This document shows positions 1 to 6,951 of a DNA stretch of 9,966 bases, piece by piece. The translations under genes and the position numbers were made by a program. The DNA lies in the NCBI GenBank assembly GCA_009783115.1, contig WRHT01000036.1, forward strand, positions 1 to 9,966, in the 5' to 3' direction. This stretch comes from Desulfovibrionaceae bacterium. Its GTDB lineage: Bacteria; Desulfobacterota; Desulfovibrionia; Desulfovibrionales; Desulfovibrionaceae. Each line of letters opens with the position of its first letter. Within the stretch, counting starts at the first letter, position 1. The notes beneath the pieces were generated by a model. That model did not search any database. It worked only from the letters and a program-made list of their open reading frames with translations, and had not been told where the DNA came from.

Positions 1-1205
1 ACCGAAATCATATTGAACGTCCTGTTATTATCCATCCTGAAAACGTCGAGCACCGCCGTACCGCCGACTCCGATTTCCAGTATAGCCTCGGTCAGCTCCT
101 CGAAAGACTTTATCTCCTCGCCGTTTATACCGACTATTATGTCGTTCGGCTTAAGGCCGCCCTTCGCCGCCGCGGAGCCCTGGTATACGTTTTGGATGTA
201 CGCGCCGAGGCCCGGAAGGAAGAGGTTTCGCGCGAGCATATCCTCCGTTATCGTGCCGCCCTCGACGCCGAGGTACGGTTTCTTGGGCGAGCCGTTTGTC
301 ATTATCTGGTCTATTACCCTTTTCGCCGTGTTCGACGGTATGCTGTAGCCCATGCCCTCGACGCCGTTGCCGGATATCTTTGCCGTGTTGATGCCTATTA
401 CCTCGGAGCTCGTGTTTACCAGAGCGCCGCCGCTGTTGCCGGGGTTTATGGTCGCGTCCGTCTGAATCGCATTATACCTTACGCCGTCGATGTTTATTTC
501 TTTATTGAGCGCGCTCACGATGCCCGCCGTCGCGGACTTGCCCTCGCCTATCGCGTTTCCTATCGCGACTACCGTCTCCCCTACTTCCAGGGCGTCGGAA
601 TCGCCGAACTTGATGAAAGGCAGTTTTGTGGACGATTCAATTTTCAGCAGGGCGAGGTCCGTTTCCTTGTCCACGCCGATTACCTCGGCCTCAAAGGAGG
701 TATCCTTGTTTTTTGAGGAATCGAAGTTTACCCGGATGACCTCCGCTCCTTCCACCACATGGTTGTTGGTTACAATATATCCGTCCTCGGAGATGATAAA
801 ACCTGATCCCAGGGAGCTTTGCCGGCGTTCCTGGGGAGGCATTCCCGGTCCGGGGCGGCCGAAGGGGAAGAAAAAGTCAAAATCCTCGTCAAAGGGGAAG
901 GGAAAGGGGGAAAAGGACCGCCCCCGCGAGCGGGGGGCGCGCTCGGTGCTTACGTTGACCACGGCCGGGCCTACTTCTTTGACCAGATCCCGGAAGTCGG
1001 CGCGCGGGATGAGGGCCGCATGCACTTCTTTGGGCAGTTTTTTGAGGGCCTCGGCCAATTCCGCCACGTCCGCGGTATTCAATTTGCCCGGCAGGGCGCG
1101 TATGGCTTCGGCTAGATCGGACACAGAGGCCGTGGCGGGTGAGGCCAGAAGCAGGACCAGAATTAAGCCGGCCGGGATTTTCAGGATAGAGACAAGTCTG
1201 TTCAT
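1..1205 (-). CDS. degP: DegP/HtrA-family periplasmic serine endoprotease, C-terminus cut by window edge
   Basis: A trypsin-like protease that degrades or refolds damaged proteins in the periplasm. The reading frame is open from the ATG at 1205 to the left edge (401 codons visible, 3' end missing). Residues 1-27 form a signal peptide (short basic start, Leu-rich core, cleavage probably after SPATA). The catalytic triad is His149 (TNNHVVEG), Asp183 (ETDLALL) and Ser258 (NPGNSGGAL), with spacing like E. coli DegP. A first PDZ domain spans about 308-395; a second, if present, lies outside. Residues 96-120 are a Phe/Pro/Asp-rich low-complexity segment before the protease domain. An AGGAG ribosome site (1211-1215) sits 5 bases before the ATG, supporting this start. 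Oddity: from about codon 206 onward (position ~590 down to 1), isoleucine becomes mostly ATA and arginine AGG, and the protein looks Firmicutes-like, whereas the first half matches the rest of the window. The family call is secure; whether the gene is one natural unit is not. Confidence 0.93.
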   Translation of the reverse strand, partial: MNRLVSILKIPAGLILVLLLASPATASVSDLAEAIRALPGKLNTADVAELAEALKKLPKEVHAALIPRADFRDLVKEVGPAVVNVSTERAPRSRGRSFSPFPFPFDEDFDFFFPFGRPGPGMPPQERRQSSLGSGFIISEDGYIVTNNHVVEGAEVIRVNFDSSKNKDTSFEAEVIGVDKETDLALLKIESSTKLPFIKFGDSDALEVGETVVAIGNAIGEGKSATAGIVSALNKEINIDGVRYNAIQTDATINPGNSGGALVNTSSEVIGINTAKISGNGVEGMGYSIPSNTAKRVIDQIMTNGSPKKPYLGVEGGTITEDMLARNLFLPGLGAYIQNVYQGSAAAKGGLKPNDIIVGINGEEIKSFEELTEAILEIGVGGTAVLDVFRMDNNRTFNMIS

Positions 1206-1210
1206 GGAAA

Positions 1211-1215
1211 CTCCT
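1211..1215 (-). promoter_or_regulatory. Ribosome binding site of the htrA gene
   Basis: AGGAG on the minus strand, 5 bases before the ATG at 1205. It fixes the start of the protease gene and belongs to the part of the gene with native codon use. Confidence 0.75.
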
Positions 1216-1226
1216 TTGCGCCTTAT

Positions 1227-1253
1227 CCGCCCCCAGTTCCGGGCGGGTTTTTT
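1227..1253. other. GC-rich hairpin with T6 tract in the htrA leader
   Basis: CCGCCC at 1227-1232 pairs with GGGCGG at 1241-1246 across an 8-base loop and is followed on the plus strand by G and six T (1248-1253). On the plus strand this resembles a rho-independent terminator, but no plus-strand gene ends here. On the minus strand it is a leader hairpin whose end lies 11 bases before the htrA ribosome site. It could end antisense transcripts or influence htrA translation; neither is shown. Confidence 0.4.
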
Positions 1254-1260
1254 CCTTGAA

Positions 1261-1288
1261 TAGATAGGCCCGAATTTGAATAAGTAAA
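1261..1288 (-). promoter_or_regulatory. Possible sigma-70-like promoter for the htrA gene
   Basis: On the minus strand TTTACT (1283-1288) and TATCTA (1261-1266) are separated by 16 bases, in the AT-rich gap between the DUF457 gene stop and htrA. The match is modest. A sigma-E or other stress-type promoter was not recognised. Read-through from the DUF457 gene is the alternative. Confidence 0.3.
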
Positions 1289-1305
1289 GCGGCTGAGGTA
1301 TTTTT

Positions 1306-2424
1306 CTAATCGGGCAGGAGGGGGGCCGGGTTGATCTCTTCCCAGGCCGCGTCCCGGATCGCGCTTTCCCATCCAAGGTAACGCCAGGCGTAAACCCGGT
1401 TGTCTTCTCCGATACGCGCCTGCAGACGGAACAGGCCTTCATCCGTGTCTATATATTCTTTCAGGAAATTGGGCAGGGAATACACATAGCGCAAATCCTT
1501 GAAGGTAAGCTCTTTGAGCTTCCTGGAGTTTATCGTTGACTCCAGGATGGGGAAATGCGCGAATTCCCTGTATTCGCCGAAAATGGGCAGAATTTCGGCC
1601 AGTCCCTGCCATAGCCGGGAGTCCGCCTTGGGATAGACCGGCGGATCGAAATGCGGCCGGACACGGAATTTGTGGGTGGCCACCCACTGCATCCGGTATT
1701 CTTCGGAGTTTTCCGCTACCGCCTTCCAGTAAAAAGGAGAAAAGAGAACCGGCGTCAGGGTGATTTTTTCAGCCGCCGTGCCCACTTCGGTGTAATCGCG
1801 GTTGAACTTGCGGCTCAGTCCCTCGTGGATGCCCAGGCAGATCAGCGGGTAGATCAGCGCCCAGAGTATGGCATAACGCGCCCAAGTGACCTGCGTGGCG
1901 AGTTTCGTCCGGTTTTTGAAATTTCGGAGGCAATATAATAAAATTATCAGCAGGGGAATGGTGAGCAACAGGTCAACGATGAACAGGGCCGGGGCCGCTA
2001 CCCGGTAATTGCTGAAGGGCCAGAAGATCTGCGTGCCGAAGCTGGTCATGCAGTCCAGATACAGGTGTAAGCCCAGTCCGAGCAGGGCGGCCAGGAATAT
2101 TTGCCCCAGGCTCCAGTCATCCGGCTTGGCGATGACGGCCAGACCGTCCACTACGCGCACGGCATCTTTTTTGACATGCGGGCTGGCAAGGAAAAACTTG
2201 AAGATCAGGGCCAGGAACAGGGCGGCGATGACAATGGAGAGAATGGAGTGGGTAAAGCCGCGGTGGATGGAAAACATGGCGTGGGCGGAGGAACCGGCCA
2301 GGATGTCAATATCCGGCAGCATGCCTGCGGCGATGCCGAGAAAGATCAGGGGCCACATGCGCGGCGCCCGGGAAAACGCCAATGGGGTGAGCGCCCCGGC
2401 CGCCAGGTGGGTGACGGAATCCAT
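1306..2424 (-). CDS. Membrane-bound metal-dependent hydrolase, DUF457/YdjM family
   Basis: A 372-residue inner-membrane protein of the DUF457 (YdjM/YbcI-like) family, which is annotated as metal-dependent hydrolases of mostly unknown substrate. Probable metal ligands are conserved: His6 in the N-terminal DSVTH motif, Asp38 and Asp40 (MLPDID), His54 and His59 (HRGFTHS), and His120/Asp124 followed by a WPFS motif near 135-138. Hydrophobic segments lie near 22-37, 58-78, 108-124, 146-165 and 182-199. Residues from about 205 to 372 are a soluble, charged tail that I cannot assign to a domain. The ATG at 2424 is the family-typical start (MDSVTH) although no clear Shine-Dalgarno precedes it. It is divergent from psd and upstream of htrA on the same strand, about 100 bases apart. 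The substrate is unknown; a link with lipid metabolism from its neighbour psd would be speculation. Confidence 0.85.
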   Translation of the reverse strand: MDSVTHLAAGALTPLAFSRAPRMWPLIFLGIAAGMLPDIDILAGSSAHAMFSIHRGFTHSILSIVIAALFLALIFKFFLASPHVKKDAVRVVDGLAVIAKPDDWSLGQIFLAALLGLGLHLYLDCMTSFGTQIFWPFSNYRVAAPALFIVDLLLTIPLLIILLYCLRNFKNRTKLATQVTWARYAILWALIYPLICLGIHEGLSRKFNRDYTEVGTAAEKITLTPVLFSPFYWKAVAENSEEYRMQWVATHKFRVRPHFDPPVYPKADSRLWQGLAEILPIFGEYREFAHFPILESTINSRKLKELTFKDLRYVYSLPNFLKEYIDTDEGLFRLQARIGEDNRVYAWRYLGWESAIRDAAWEEINPAPLLPD

Positions 2425-2471
2425 TTGTATTTATTCTCGTATTGTTTTATGGTGAACCGAACGAGATCTTT

Positions 2472-2500
2472 ATTTTAATATACTTGCCGTTCGCCGACAA
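2472..2500 (-). promoter_or_regulatory. Candidate sigma-70 promoter for the DUF457 gene
   Basis: On the minus strand TTGTCG (2495-2500) and TAAAAT (2472-2477) are separated by 17 bases, giving a leader of about 40 bases before the ATG at 2424. The AT-rich patch at 2466-2483 lies midway between two divergent genes. I saw no equally good plus-strand promoter for psd in this gap. Confidence 0.45.
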
Positions 2501-2520
2501 GGGGCGGACGCCTGATTTTG

Positions 2521-2525
2521 AGAGG
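2521..2525 (+). promoter_or_regulatory. Ribosome binding site of psd
   Basis: AGAGG placed 5 bases before the ATG at 2531, supporting that start for psd. Confidence 0.65.
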
Positions 2526-2530
2526 AATAC

Positions 2531-3184
2531 ATGCGTAAACCATATTCCGCCATTACCGCCGAGGGTTATCCGGCCATATTCAGCGCCGGGTTCACCGCCC
2601 TGGTGTTCGCGGTGATGCAGTGGTGGCCGCCGGCCTTGCTGTCTCTGCTGTGCACCGCCTTTGCCTGCCATTTCTTCCGCGATCCCGAAAGGGTGACCCC
2701 GCAAGGGGCGGACTTGGCGGTCAGCCCGGCGGACGGCAGGATCATCCGCATCGCCCAGGCCACGGAGCCTTTTAGCGGGCAGAGCCGCCAGTGCGTCAGC
2801 ATTTTCATGAATGTCATTGATGTGCATGTGAACCGCGCGCCGGTAAGCGGCACGATCCGGTCCATAGAATACAAGAGTGGGCGTTTTCTGAACGCCAGCC
2901 TGAACAAAGCCTCGGAAGACAACGAGCGTTGCCTGTATTCCCTGGAAGATGCCGAAGGCCGGCTCTGGACCTTTGTGCAGATTGCCGGGCTGATTGCCCG
3001 CCGTATCGTCTGCCGGGTGGAAGAAGGCGACGCCCTGGCCCGGGGCGAACGCTTCGGCATGATCAAGTTCGGTTCCAGGGTGGACGTCTATCTGCCGGAA
3101 AGTTACGCAGCCAGCGTGACGGTGGGAGACGTTGTGCTGGCCGGACACAGCGTCCTTGCCCGCAAGAGCGGATCCGGACACTAA
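2531..3184 (+). CDS. psd: Phosphatidylserine decarboxylase proenzyme, short form
   Basis: Decarboxylates phosphatidylserine to phosphatidylethanolamine at the inner membrane. The 217-residue length fits the short Psd family, not the ~320-residue E. coli type. Two hydrophobic stretches near 14-30 and 34-47 anchor the N-terminus. Family motifs follow in order: HFFRDP (47-52), SPADG (65-69), [13 protein letters not shown] (92-104, with His99), and [10 protein letters not shown] (180-189). Self-cleavage is expected between Gly181 and Ser182, turning the serine into the pyruvoyl cofactor of the small alpha subunit. A ribosome site (2521-2525) supports the start. The stop at 3182-3184 is one base before the pssA start, so the two enzymes of consecutive steps are almost certainly co-transcribed. 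All expected motifs are intact, and I expect an active enzyme. Confidence 0.95.
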   Translation: MRKPYSAITAEGYPAIFSAGFTALVFAVMQWWPPALLSLLCTAFACHFFRDPERVTPQGADLAVSPADGRIIRIAQATEPFSGQSRQCVSIFMNVIDVHVNRAPVSGTIRSIEYKSGRFLNASLNKASEDNERCLYSLEDAEGRLWTFVQIAGLIARRIVCRVEEGDALARGERFGMIKFGSRVDVYLPESYAASVTVGDVVLAGHSVLARKSGSGH

Positions 3185-3185
3185 T

Positions 3186-3956
3186 ATGCCTGGGGATGCT
3201 CAGGAACGGCCCGCGCGCCGCGGGGTCTATATCCTGCCCAACCTGGTCACGGTGGGGAGCATGTTCGGAGGATTTCTGGGCATGCTCTGGGCCATTGAGG
3301 GACAGTACACCCATTGCGCCGTGGCCGTGTTCGTCAGCGCCTTTCTGGACGGCATGGACGGGAAGATCGCCCGTATGACCCACAGCTCCAGCGCCTTCGG
3401 CGTACAGATGGATTCCTTGGCCGATGCCGTGGCCTTCGGAGTCACTCCGGCCTTGATGGTTTATCTTTGGCAGCTCAAGGATATGGGGGGGAGACTGGGG
3501 CTGGCCGTGGCCTTTTTATTCATGGCCTGCGGAGTGTTGCGTCTGGCCCGCTTTAACGTGATGACCGGGAGCGTCAGCAAGAAGTTTTTCATCGGCCTGC
3601 CCATTCCGGCAGCGGCCTGCGCCCTGGCCGCCTTGGTGCTTTTCAACCAGCACCTCCCCGCCTGGGTGCAACCCGCGCTGCCGGGGGTAAGCCTGGGTCT
3701 GACCCTGGCCCTGGCCCTGCTCATGGTCAGCCGGATACGTTATTTTTCCTTCAAGGAGTTCGGTTTTTTCCGCGCCCATCCTTTCAGAGCCCTGGTGGGC
3801 ATGTTGCTGCTTTTTGCCGTCCTGATCACCGAGCCGCGCATCTTCGGTTTTTCTTTTTTTATAGGCTACCTGCTTTCCGGTCCGCTTTACACCTTCTTTT
3901 TTTTCCGGCGCAAAATTCCTTCAGAAGGCGCGGATCCCTCGCCAGCGCGCCAATAG
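3186..3956 (+). CDS. pssA: CDP-diacylglycerol-serine O-phosphatidyltransferase
   Basis: Makes phosphatidylserine from CDP-diacylglycerol and serine, feeding Psd encoded just upstream. The 256-residue integral membrane protein carries a complete CDP-alcohol phosphatidyltransferase motif: Asp58-Gly59, Ala62-Arg63, Gly72, Asp76 and Asp80. Several hydrophobic helices cover the rest (about 18-36, 43-54, 80-110, 134-152, 160-180 and two near the C-terminus). This is the membrane-embedded subclass II type found in Bacillus and many proteobacteria, unlike the E. coli PLD-like PssA. I chose the ATG at 3186, one base after the psd stop. An upstream in-frame ATG at 3132 would add 18 residues read from inside psd and is less likely. 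No strong ribosome site is visible, so translation is probably coupled to psd. The gene ends 7 bases from the stop of the convergent GH3 gene, with no terminator hairpin between them. Confidence 0.95.
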   Translation: MPGDAQERPARRGVYILPNLVTVGSMFGGFLGMLWAIEGQYTHCAVAVFVSAFLDGMDGKIARMTHSSSAFGVQMDSLADAVAFGVTPALMVYLWQLKDMGGRLGLAVAFLFMACGVLRLARFNVMTGSVSKKFFIGLPIPAAACALAALVLFNQHLPAWVQPALPGVSLGLTLALALLMVSRIRYFSFKEFGFFRAHPFRALVGMLLLFAVLITEPRIFGFSFFIGYLLSGPLYTFFFFRRKIPSEGADPSPARQ

Positions 3957-3963
3957 TGTCCCG

Positions 3964-5073
3964 TCATCGGTTCAGCCGGCTTTTCAAGTCCTGAATCCGT
4001 TCGAAGGATCGCCGCAGGCGTTCTTGGGGGATCTCGCCCTGGCGATACAGATCCATCAAGGTCAGCCAGGCCTCTTCGGCAAGCCCCCCGCGGTAATCCA
4101 GGTTATTTCCCAGGATGAACACATCTACTCCGGCCTGGATCCCCAGGCGCAGGGTCTCGCGCAGGGAGTAATGCTCGGTGATCGCCCGCATCTGTAAGTC
4201 ATCGCTGAATACTACCCCCTGCCAACCCAAATCGTCGCGCAAAAGCCGGTCAATGATTCGTGGCGAAAGGCTGGCCGGAAGGCGCGAGTCAAGGCCGCTC
4301 TGGAAAAGATGCCCGGCCATGACGGCGTATGCTCCCGGCTGGGCGAGGAGCAGCCGGTAAGGTTCAAGCTCTTCCGGCCTCCAACTGGCGCTGATGTCGG
4401 CCAGTCCCAAGTGGGTATCCTGGGCCGCGCTTCCGTGTCCCGGAAAGTGTTTGAAACAGGCGATGATCCCGGCGCTGTTCAGCCCGCGCATGAAGGCCAG
4501 CCCCAGGCGGGCGGCATCCTCCGCCCGGACTCCGAAAGATCGTCCCAGGGCGCCGATGGCCGGGCTTTCCGGGTTAAGTCCCAGGTCGATGACCGGGGCG
4601 AAATTCAGGTTCAGGCCTATATCGGCCATTTCCAGCCCTTGGCCGGCGGCCAGCTTGAAAACTTCTTCAGCGGAAAGACGCCCCATTTCACCAGCCGAAG
4701 GCAACCCCCGGAAGCCTTGGGCAGGCTTGAGACGCTGCACCCGGCCTCCTTCCTGGTCCACGGCAATGAAAAGCGGCAGGGGCGCGGCCTTGGCCAGCTC
4801 CGCGCACAGGGCGCGGAGCTGTTCCCGGTTTCGAATGTTGCGCGGGCCTCCGCCTGATGAAGAATCGCGGTCAAAGAGGATCACCCCGCCCAGGCGCCCC
4901 TGGCGGATGAGTTCCATAACCAGCGGCAGGTCGCCTTCCCCGGCTCTTTCCCCTCGAAAGCCCAGCATGAGCATCTGGCCGAGCATGATCTCCGGGTCCG
5001 TTTCCGTGCCCTTGGCCGGGGCAAGCAGAAAGATCAGGGCGAGGATTTGCAAAAGCCCGAGTCCTCTCTTCAT
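3964..5073 (-). CDS. Exported glycoside hydrolase family 3 enzyme, NagZ-like beta-N-acetylhexosaminidase
   Basis: A single-domain GH3 hydrolase of 369 residues, similar in style to NagZ, which releases N-acetylglucosamine from peptidoglycan fragments. Conserved motifs are DQEGGRVQR (106-114), KHFPGHG (208-214) followed by Asp219 and His221 (the family's general acid/base loop), and FSDD (289-292) with Asp291 as the predicted nucleophile. Residues 1-22 look like a signal peptide (MKRG, then a Leu/Ile-rich core, then Pro-Ala-Lys-Gly), so the enzyme is probably periplasmic or membrane-attached, unlike cytosolic E. coli NagZ. The ATG at 5073 overlaps the stop of the upstream glycosyltransferase in an ATGA tetranucleotide and follows a GGAGAGG ribosome site, implying translational coupling. 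The frame stays open further upstream to 5646, but that part is the antiframe of the glycosyltransferase. The substrate is inferred from the family and not proven. Confidence 0.9.
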   Translation of the reverse strand: MKRGLGLLQILALIFLLAPAKGTETDPEIMLGQMLMLGFRGERAGEGDLPLVMELIRQGRLGGVILFDRDSSSGGGPRNIRNREQLRALCAELAKAAPLPLFIAVDQEGGRVQRLKPAQGFRGLPSAGEMGRLSAEEVFKLAAGQGLEMADIGLNLNFAPVIDLGLNPESPAIGALGRSFGVRAEDAARLGLAFMRGLNSAGIIACFKHFPGHGSAAQDTHLGLADISASWRPEELEPYRLLLAQPGAYAVMAGHLFQSGLDSRLPASLSPRIIDRLLRDDLGWQGVVFSDDLQMRAITEHYSLRETLRLGIQAGVDVFILGNNLDYRGGLAEEAWLTLMDLYRQGEIPQERLRRSFERIQDLKSRLNR

Positions 5074-6278
5074 ATGACCCTCTCCAGGAGTTCGCCCAGG
5101 CGGACCGTGTAATTGTGCCGTTCCTGAATCTCCGCCTGCCATGCCCGGCGCAGCCTCTCCCGGCGGCTTGGGTCGGCGCGCAGCCGGGCGGCCAGTTCCG
5201 GCAGTTCTCCAGGGGCATGGAAAGTCACTTCCCGGGTAAGTTCCTCCGGAAAAAGATCCAGTCCGGGGTTCCAGTCGGTCAGGCAGAAGCCGCCGGCGGC
5301 CCAGACATCGTAGATGCGCTGGCTGAGTCCGGCTGGCAGGAGCAGGCTGTTCAAGTTCAGGGAAAAATCTGCCCTCTGGTAGAGGAAGGGGAGATCGCCG
5401 TAATAGTCCAGCGGGCCGCGCAGGTCTAGGGACGCTTCCAGTCCGCGCCCGTACAGCTCTGGAAGGAGTCCTTCCCGCCAGCCGGCGTCTCCGAAAAGAG
5501 TCAGCCCTCCTTGGCCGCCGCAGACCGCTATGAGGCAGGAGGCGCGCCACCAGGCGTTGCACATCGCCGCCCCCAGACCGGGGAGCCGGGCTTTTTTCCC
5601 CGGCCAGAAGGCCGTGGGGTCTTCCAGCCCAAGCTGGCGCACCCACCAGGCAAAATCCGGCCGCTCCGCCTCAGTCTTGAAACTGCGGTCCATATTTGTC
5701 CGGGCTTGCTCCAGGAGTTCTTCCGGCGCTTTCTGGCCGCGAAAAAATTCTTCCCGTCCGGGAAAGGCCGTCCGGCCCGCAAAGACGACTCCGCGCAGTT
5801 CCGTCAGGCGGGGCGGCGGGGCCGCCTTGGGAGGAGGCGTGAGTCCGGCGGCCAGGGGCAGGTGCAGAACCTTTTTGGCTCCGGCTGTTTCCAGGGCCGT
5901 GATAAAAGAGTGGTCGGTAACGGCCAGGGCCAGTTCCTTCCAGGAGGGATCGCGTGCGCCGGAGAGAATATGCCAGGGATTGTCCACAAACCAGGCCAGG
6001 GCCGGGATCCCGGCGGAGAGAATAAGCCGCCCGGCCTGGCGGATGCCCAGGATCCCTTCCAGGTTCACGCTGAAAAAGAGGGAGGGTTTTTGATCCAGCA
6101 GGCGGGGCAGGTAATGGGGAGAAGCTTGGTCATCAAGTTCTTCGGGTCGGGGGCGGATCACTCCGAAACCCAGGGAAGCGAAAGCCAGGGCCAGTTCCCG
6201 GCGTAACAGGGCCTGCCCGTTATCCGGCAGGATGACCAGGGAGCGGCGGTCACGCGCCGCGCGTATGCTTCCGGACAT
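5070..6278 (-). CDS. CgeB/DUF3880-like glycosyltransferase family protein
   Basis: A 402-residue protein resembling the DUF3880 plus 'glycosyl transferases group 1' (CgeB-like) proteins common in Desulfovibrio relatives. The N-terminal half has a Rossmann-like start (SLVILPDNGQ, 13-22), a segment describing a bound partner (LFFSVNLEG, 68-75) and the VDNPWHIL motif (98-105) typical of DUF3880. The C-terminal third (about 291-402) holds the GT-B nucleotide-sugar binding region: RIYDVWAAGGFCLTD (321-335), then a conserved HNY near 388-390. No signal peptide, so it is cytosolic. The start is certain, since an in-frame TAA lies 9 codons upstream and the ATG at 6278 is the only start codon between, though it has a poor ribosome site. 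Its 3' end contains the ribosome site of the coupled GH3 gene. Donor and acceptor sugars are unknown; a surface glycan or protein glycosylation role is inference. Confidence 0.8.
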   Translation of the reverse strand: MSGSIRAARDRRSLVILPDNGQALLRRELALAFASLGFGVIRPRPEELDDQASPHYLPRLLDQKPSLFFSVNLEGILGIRQAGRLILSAGIPALAWFVDNPWHILSGARDPSWKELALAVTDHSFITALETAGAKKVLHLPLAAGLTPPPKAAPPPRLTELRGVVFAGRTAFPGREEFFRGQKAPEELLEQARTNMDRSFKTEAERPDFAWWVRQLGLEDPTAFWPGKKARLPGLGAAMCNAWWRASCLIAVCGGQGGLTLFGDAGWREGLLPELYGRGLEASLDLRGPLDYYGDLPFLYQRADFSLNLNSLLLPAGLSQRIYDVWAAGGFCLTDWNPGLDLFPEELTREVTFHAPGELPELAARLRADPSRRERLRRAWQAEIQERHNYTVRLGELLERVI

Positions 6279-6288
6279 GAAAACCCGC

Positions 6289-6317
6289 TTGGAGCTTTTG
6301 ATTTTTTACGGTATGAG
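6289..6317 (+). promoter_or_regulatory. Possible weak promoter of the rlmE-yebC-rqcH run
   Basis: TTGGAG (6289-6294) and TATGAG (6312-6317), 17 bases apart, lie in the 57-base gap between the divergent glycosyltransferase and rlmE starts. The leader would be only about 12 bases. The match is poor and offered only as the best candidate seen in the gap. Confidence 0.22.
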
Positions 6318-6335
6318 CTTTCTGGAATTGTATCC

Positions 6336-6947
6336 ATGAAAAAATACCGTGACCACTTTTTTTTGCGGGCCAAAAGGGAAAATTATCCGGCTCGTTCCAT
6401 ATACAAGCTTAAAGAAATCCAGGCGCGCTTCGGGATTTTCCGGGCCGGCCAGAAGGTGTTGGATTTGGGCGCGGCTCCTGGCTCCTGGTCTCTAGGGGCT
6501 GCGGAACTGGTCGGGCCGGGGGGCTTGGTGCTGGGTTTGGACCTGCGCGGGACGGAAGTGATTTTTCCGGGCCAGGTGATCTTTATGCAAGGGGACATCT
6601 TCGCCCCTTCGCCGGAATTCGCCCTGGCCTTGCGAGATCGCGGCCCTTTTGACGTGGTGCTCTCGGATATGGCCCCCGGCACCACCGGGCACCGGGCTAC
6701 GGATCAGGCCCGCTCGGCCGCCCTGATTCTGGAGGCCCTGAATTTGGCCCGGCGCTGCCTGGCTCCGGGAGGGGCCTTGGTGGTTAAGTTTTTTATGGGT
6801 CCGGAGATCAAGGCTTTTTCCGAGGAGTTGCGCCGGAGTTTTGCCAGGGTAAAGTCTTTCAAACCCAAAAGTTCGCGTTCCGAAAGCATGGAAAGTTTTT
6901 ATATCGCCCTGGATTACCGGGGTTCGAAAGATTCGGGAGAGAGGTAA
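6336..6947 (+). CDS. rlmE: 23S rRNA 2'-O-ribose methyltransferase RlmE (FtsJ/RrmJ)
   Basis: Methylates the 2'-hydroxyl of U2552 (E. coli numbering) in the A-loop of 23S rRNA using S-adenosylmethionine, a late step of large-subunit assembly. The 203-residue length matches the family. The SAM-binding loop is [10 protein letters not shown] (43-52), and the K-D-K-E catalytic tetrad is visible as Lys24 (SIYKL), Asp111 (SDMAPG), Lys151 (VVKFFMG) and Glu186 (SMESFYIA). The N-terminal [16 protein letters not shown] segment is the usual RNA-binding start. It is the first gene of a compact plus-strand run; yebC starts 4 bases after its stop. The ribosome site before the ATG is weak. Confidence 0.95.
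   Translation: MKKYRDHFFLRAKRENYPARSIYKLKEIQARFGIFRAGQKVLDLGAAPGSWSLGAAELVGPGGLVLGLDLRGTEVIFPGQVIFMQGDIFAPSPEFALALRDRGPFDVVLSDMAPGTTGHRATDQARSAALILEALNLARRCLAPGGALVVKFFMGPEIKAFSEELRRSFARVKSFKPKSSRSESMESFYIALDYRGSKDSGER
6939..6944 (+). promoter_or_regulatory. Ribosome binding site of yebC, inside the end of rlmE
   Basis: GAGAGG, seven bases before the ATG at 6952 and directly abutting the rlmE stop codon, so translation of yebC is likely coupled to rlmE. Confidence 0.65.
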
Positions 6948-6951
6948 CTAT

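Noticed and set aside
490..1263. A 257-codon plus-strand frame over the htrA gene.
   Set aside because: It is Ser/Arg/Pro-rich shadow coding opposite a gene with a full catalytic triad and signal peptide.
2447..3181. A 244-codon minus-strand frame opposite psd.
   Set aside because: The psd motifs on the plus strand are complete, and the minus frame has no recognisable domain and the composition of a shadow frame.
3132..3185. An earlier pssA start giving 18 more residues and overlapping psd.
   Set aside because: The extra residues come from the psd frame shadow and the ATG at 3186, directly after the psd stop, is the usual arrangement for this pair.
5074..5646. An upstream extension of the GH3 frame by 191 codons, as if an N-terminal domain were fused.
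   Set aside because: It lies in an alternative frame inside the glycosyltransferase gene, is Arg/Pro-rich with no domain, and the signal peptide and ribosome site place the true start at 5073.
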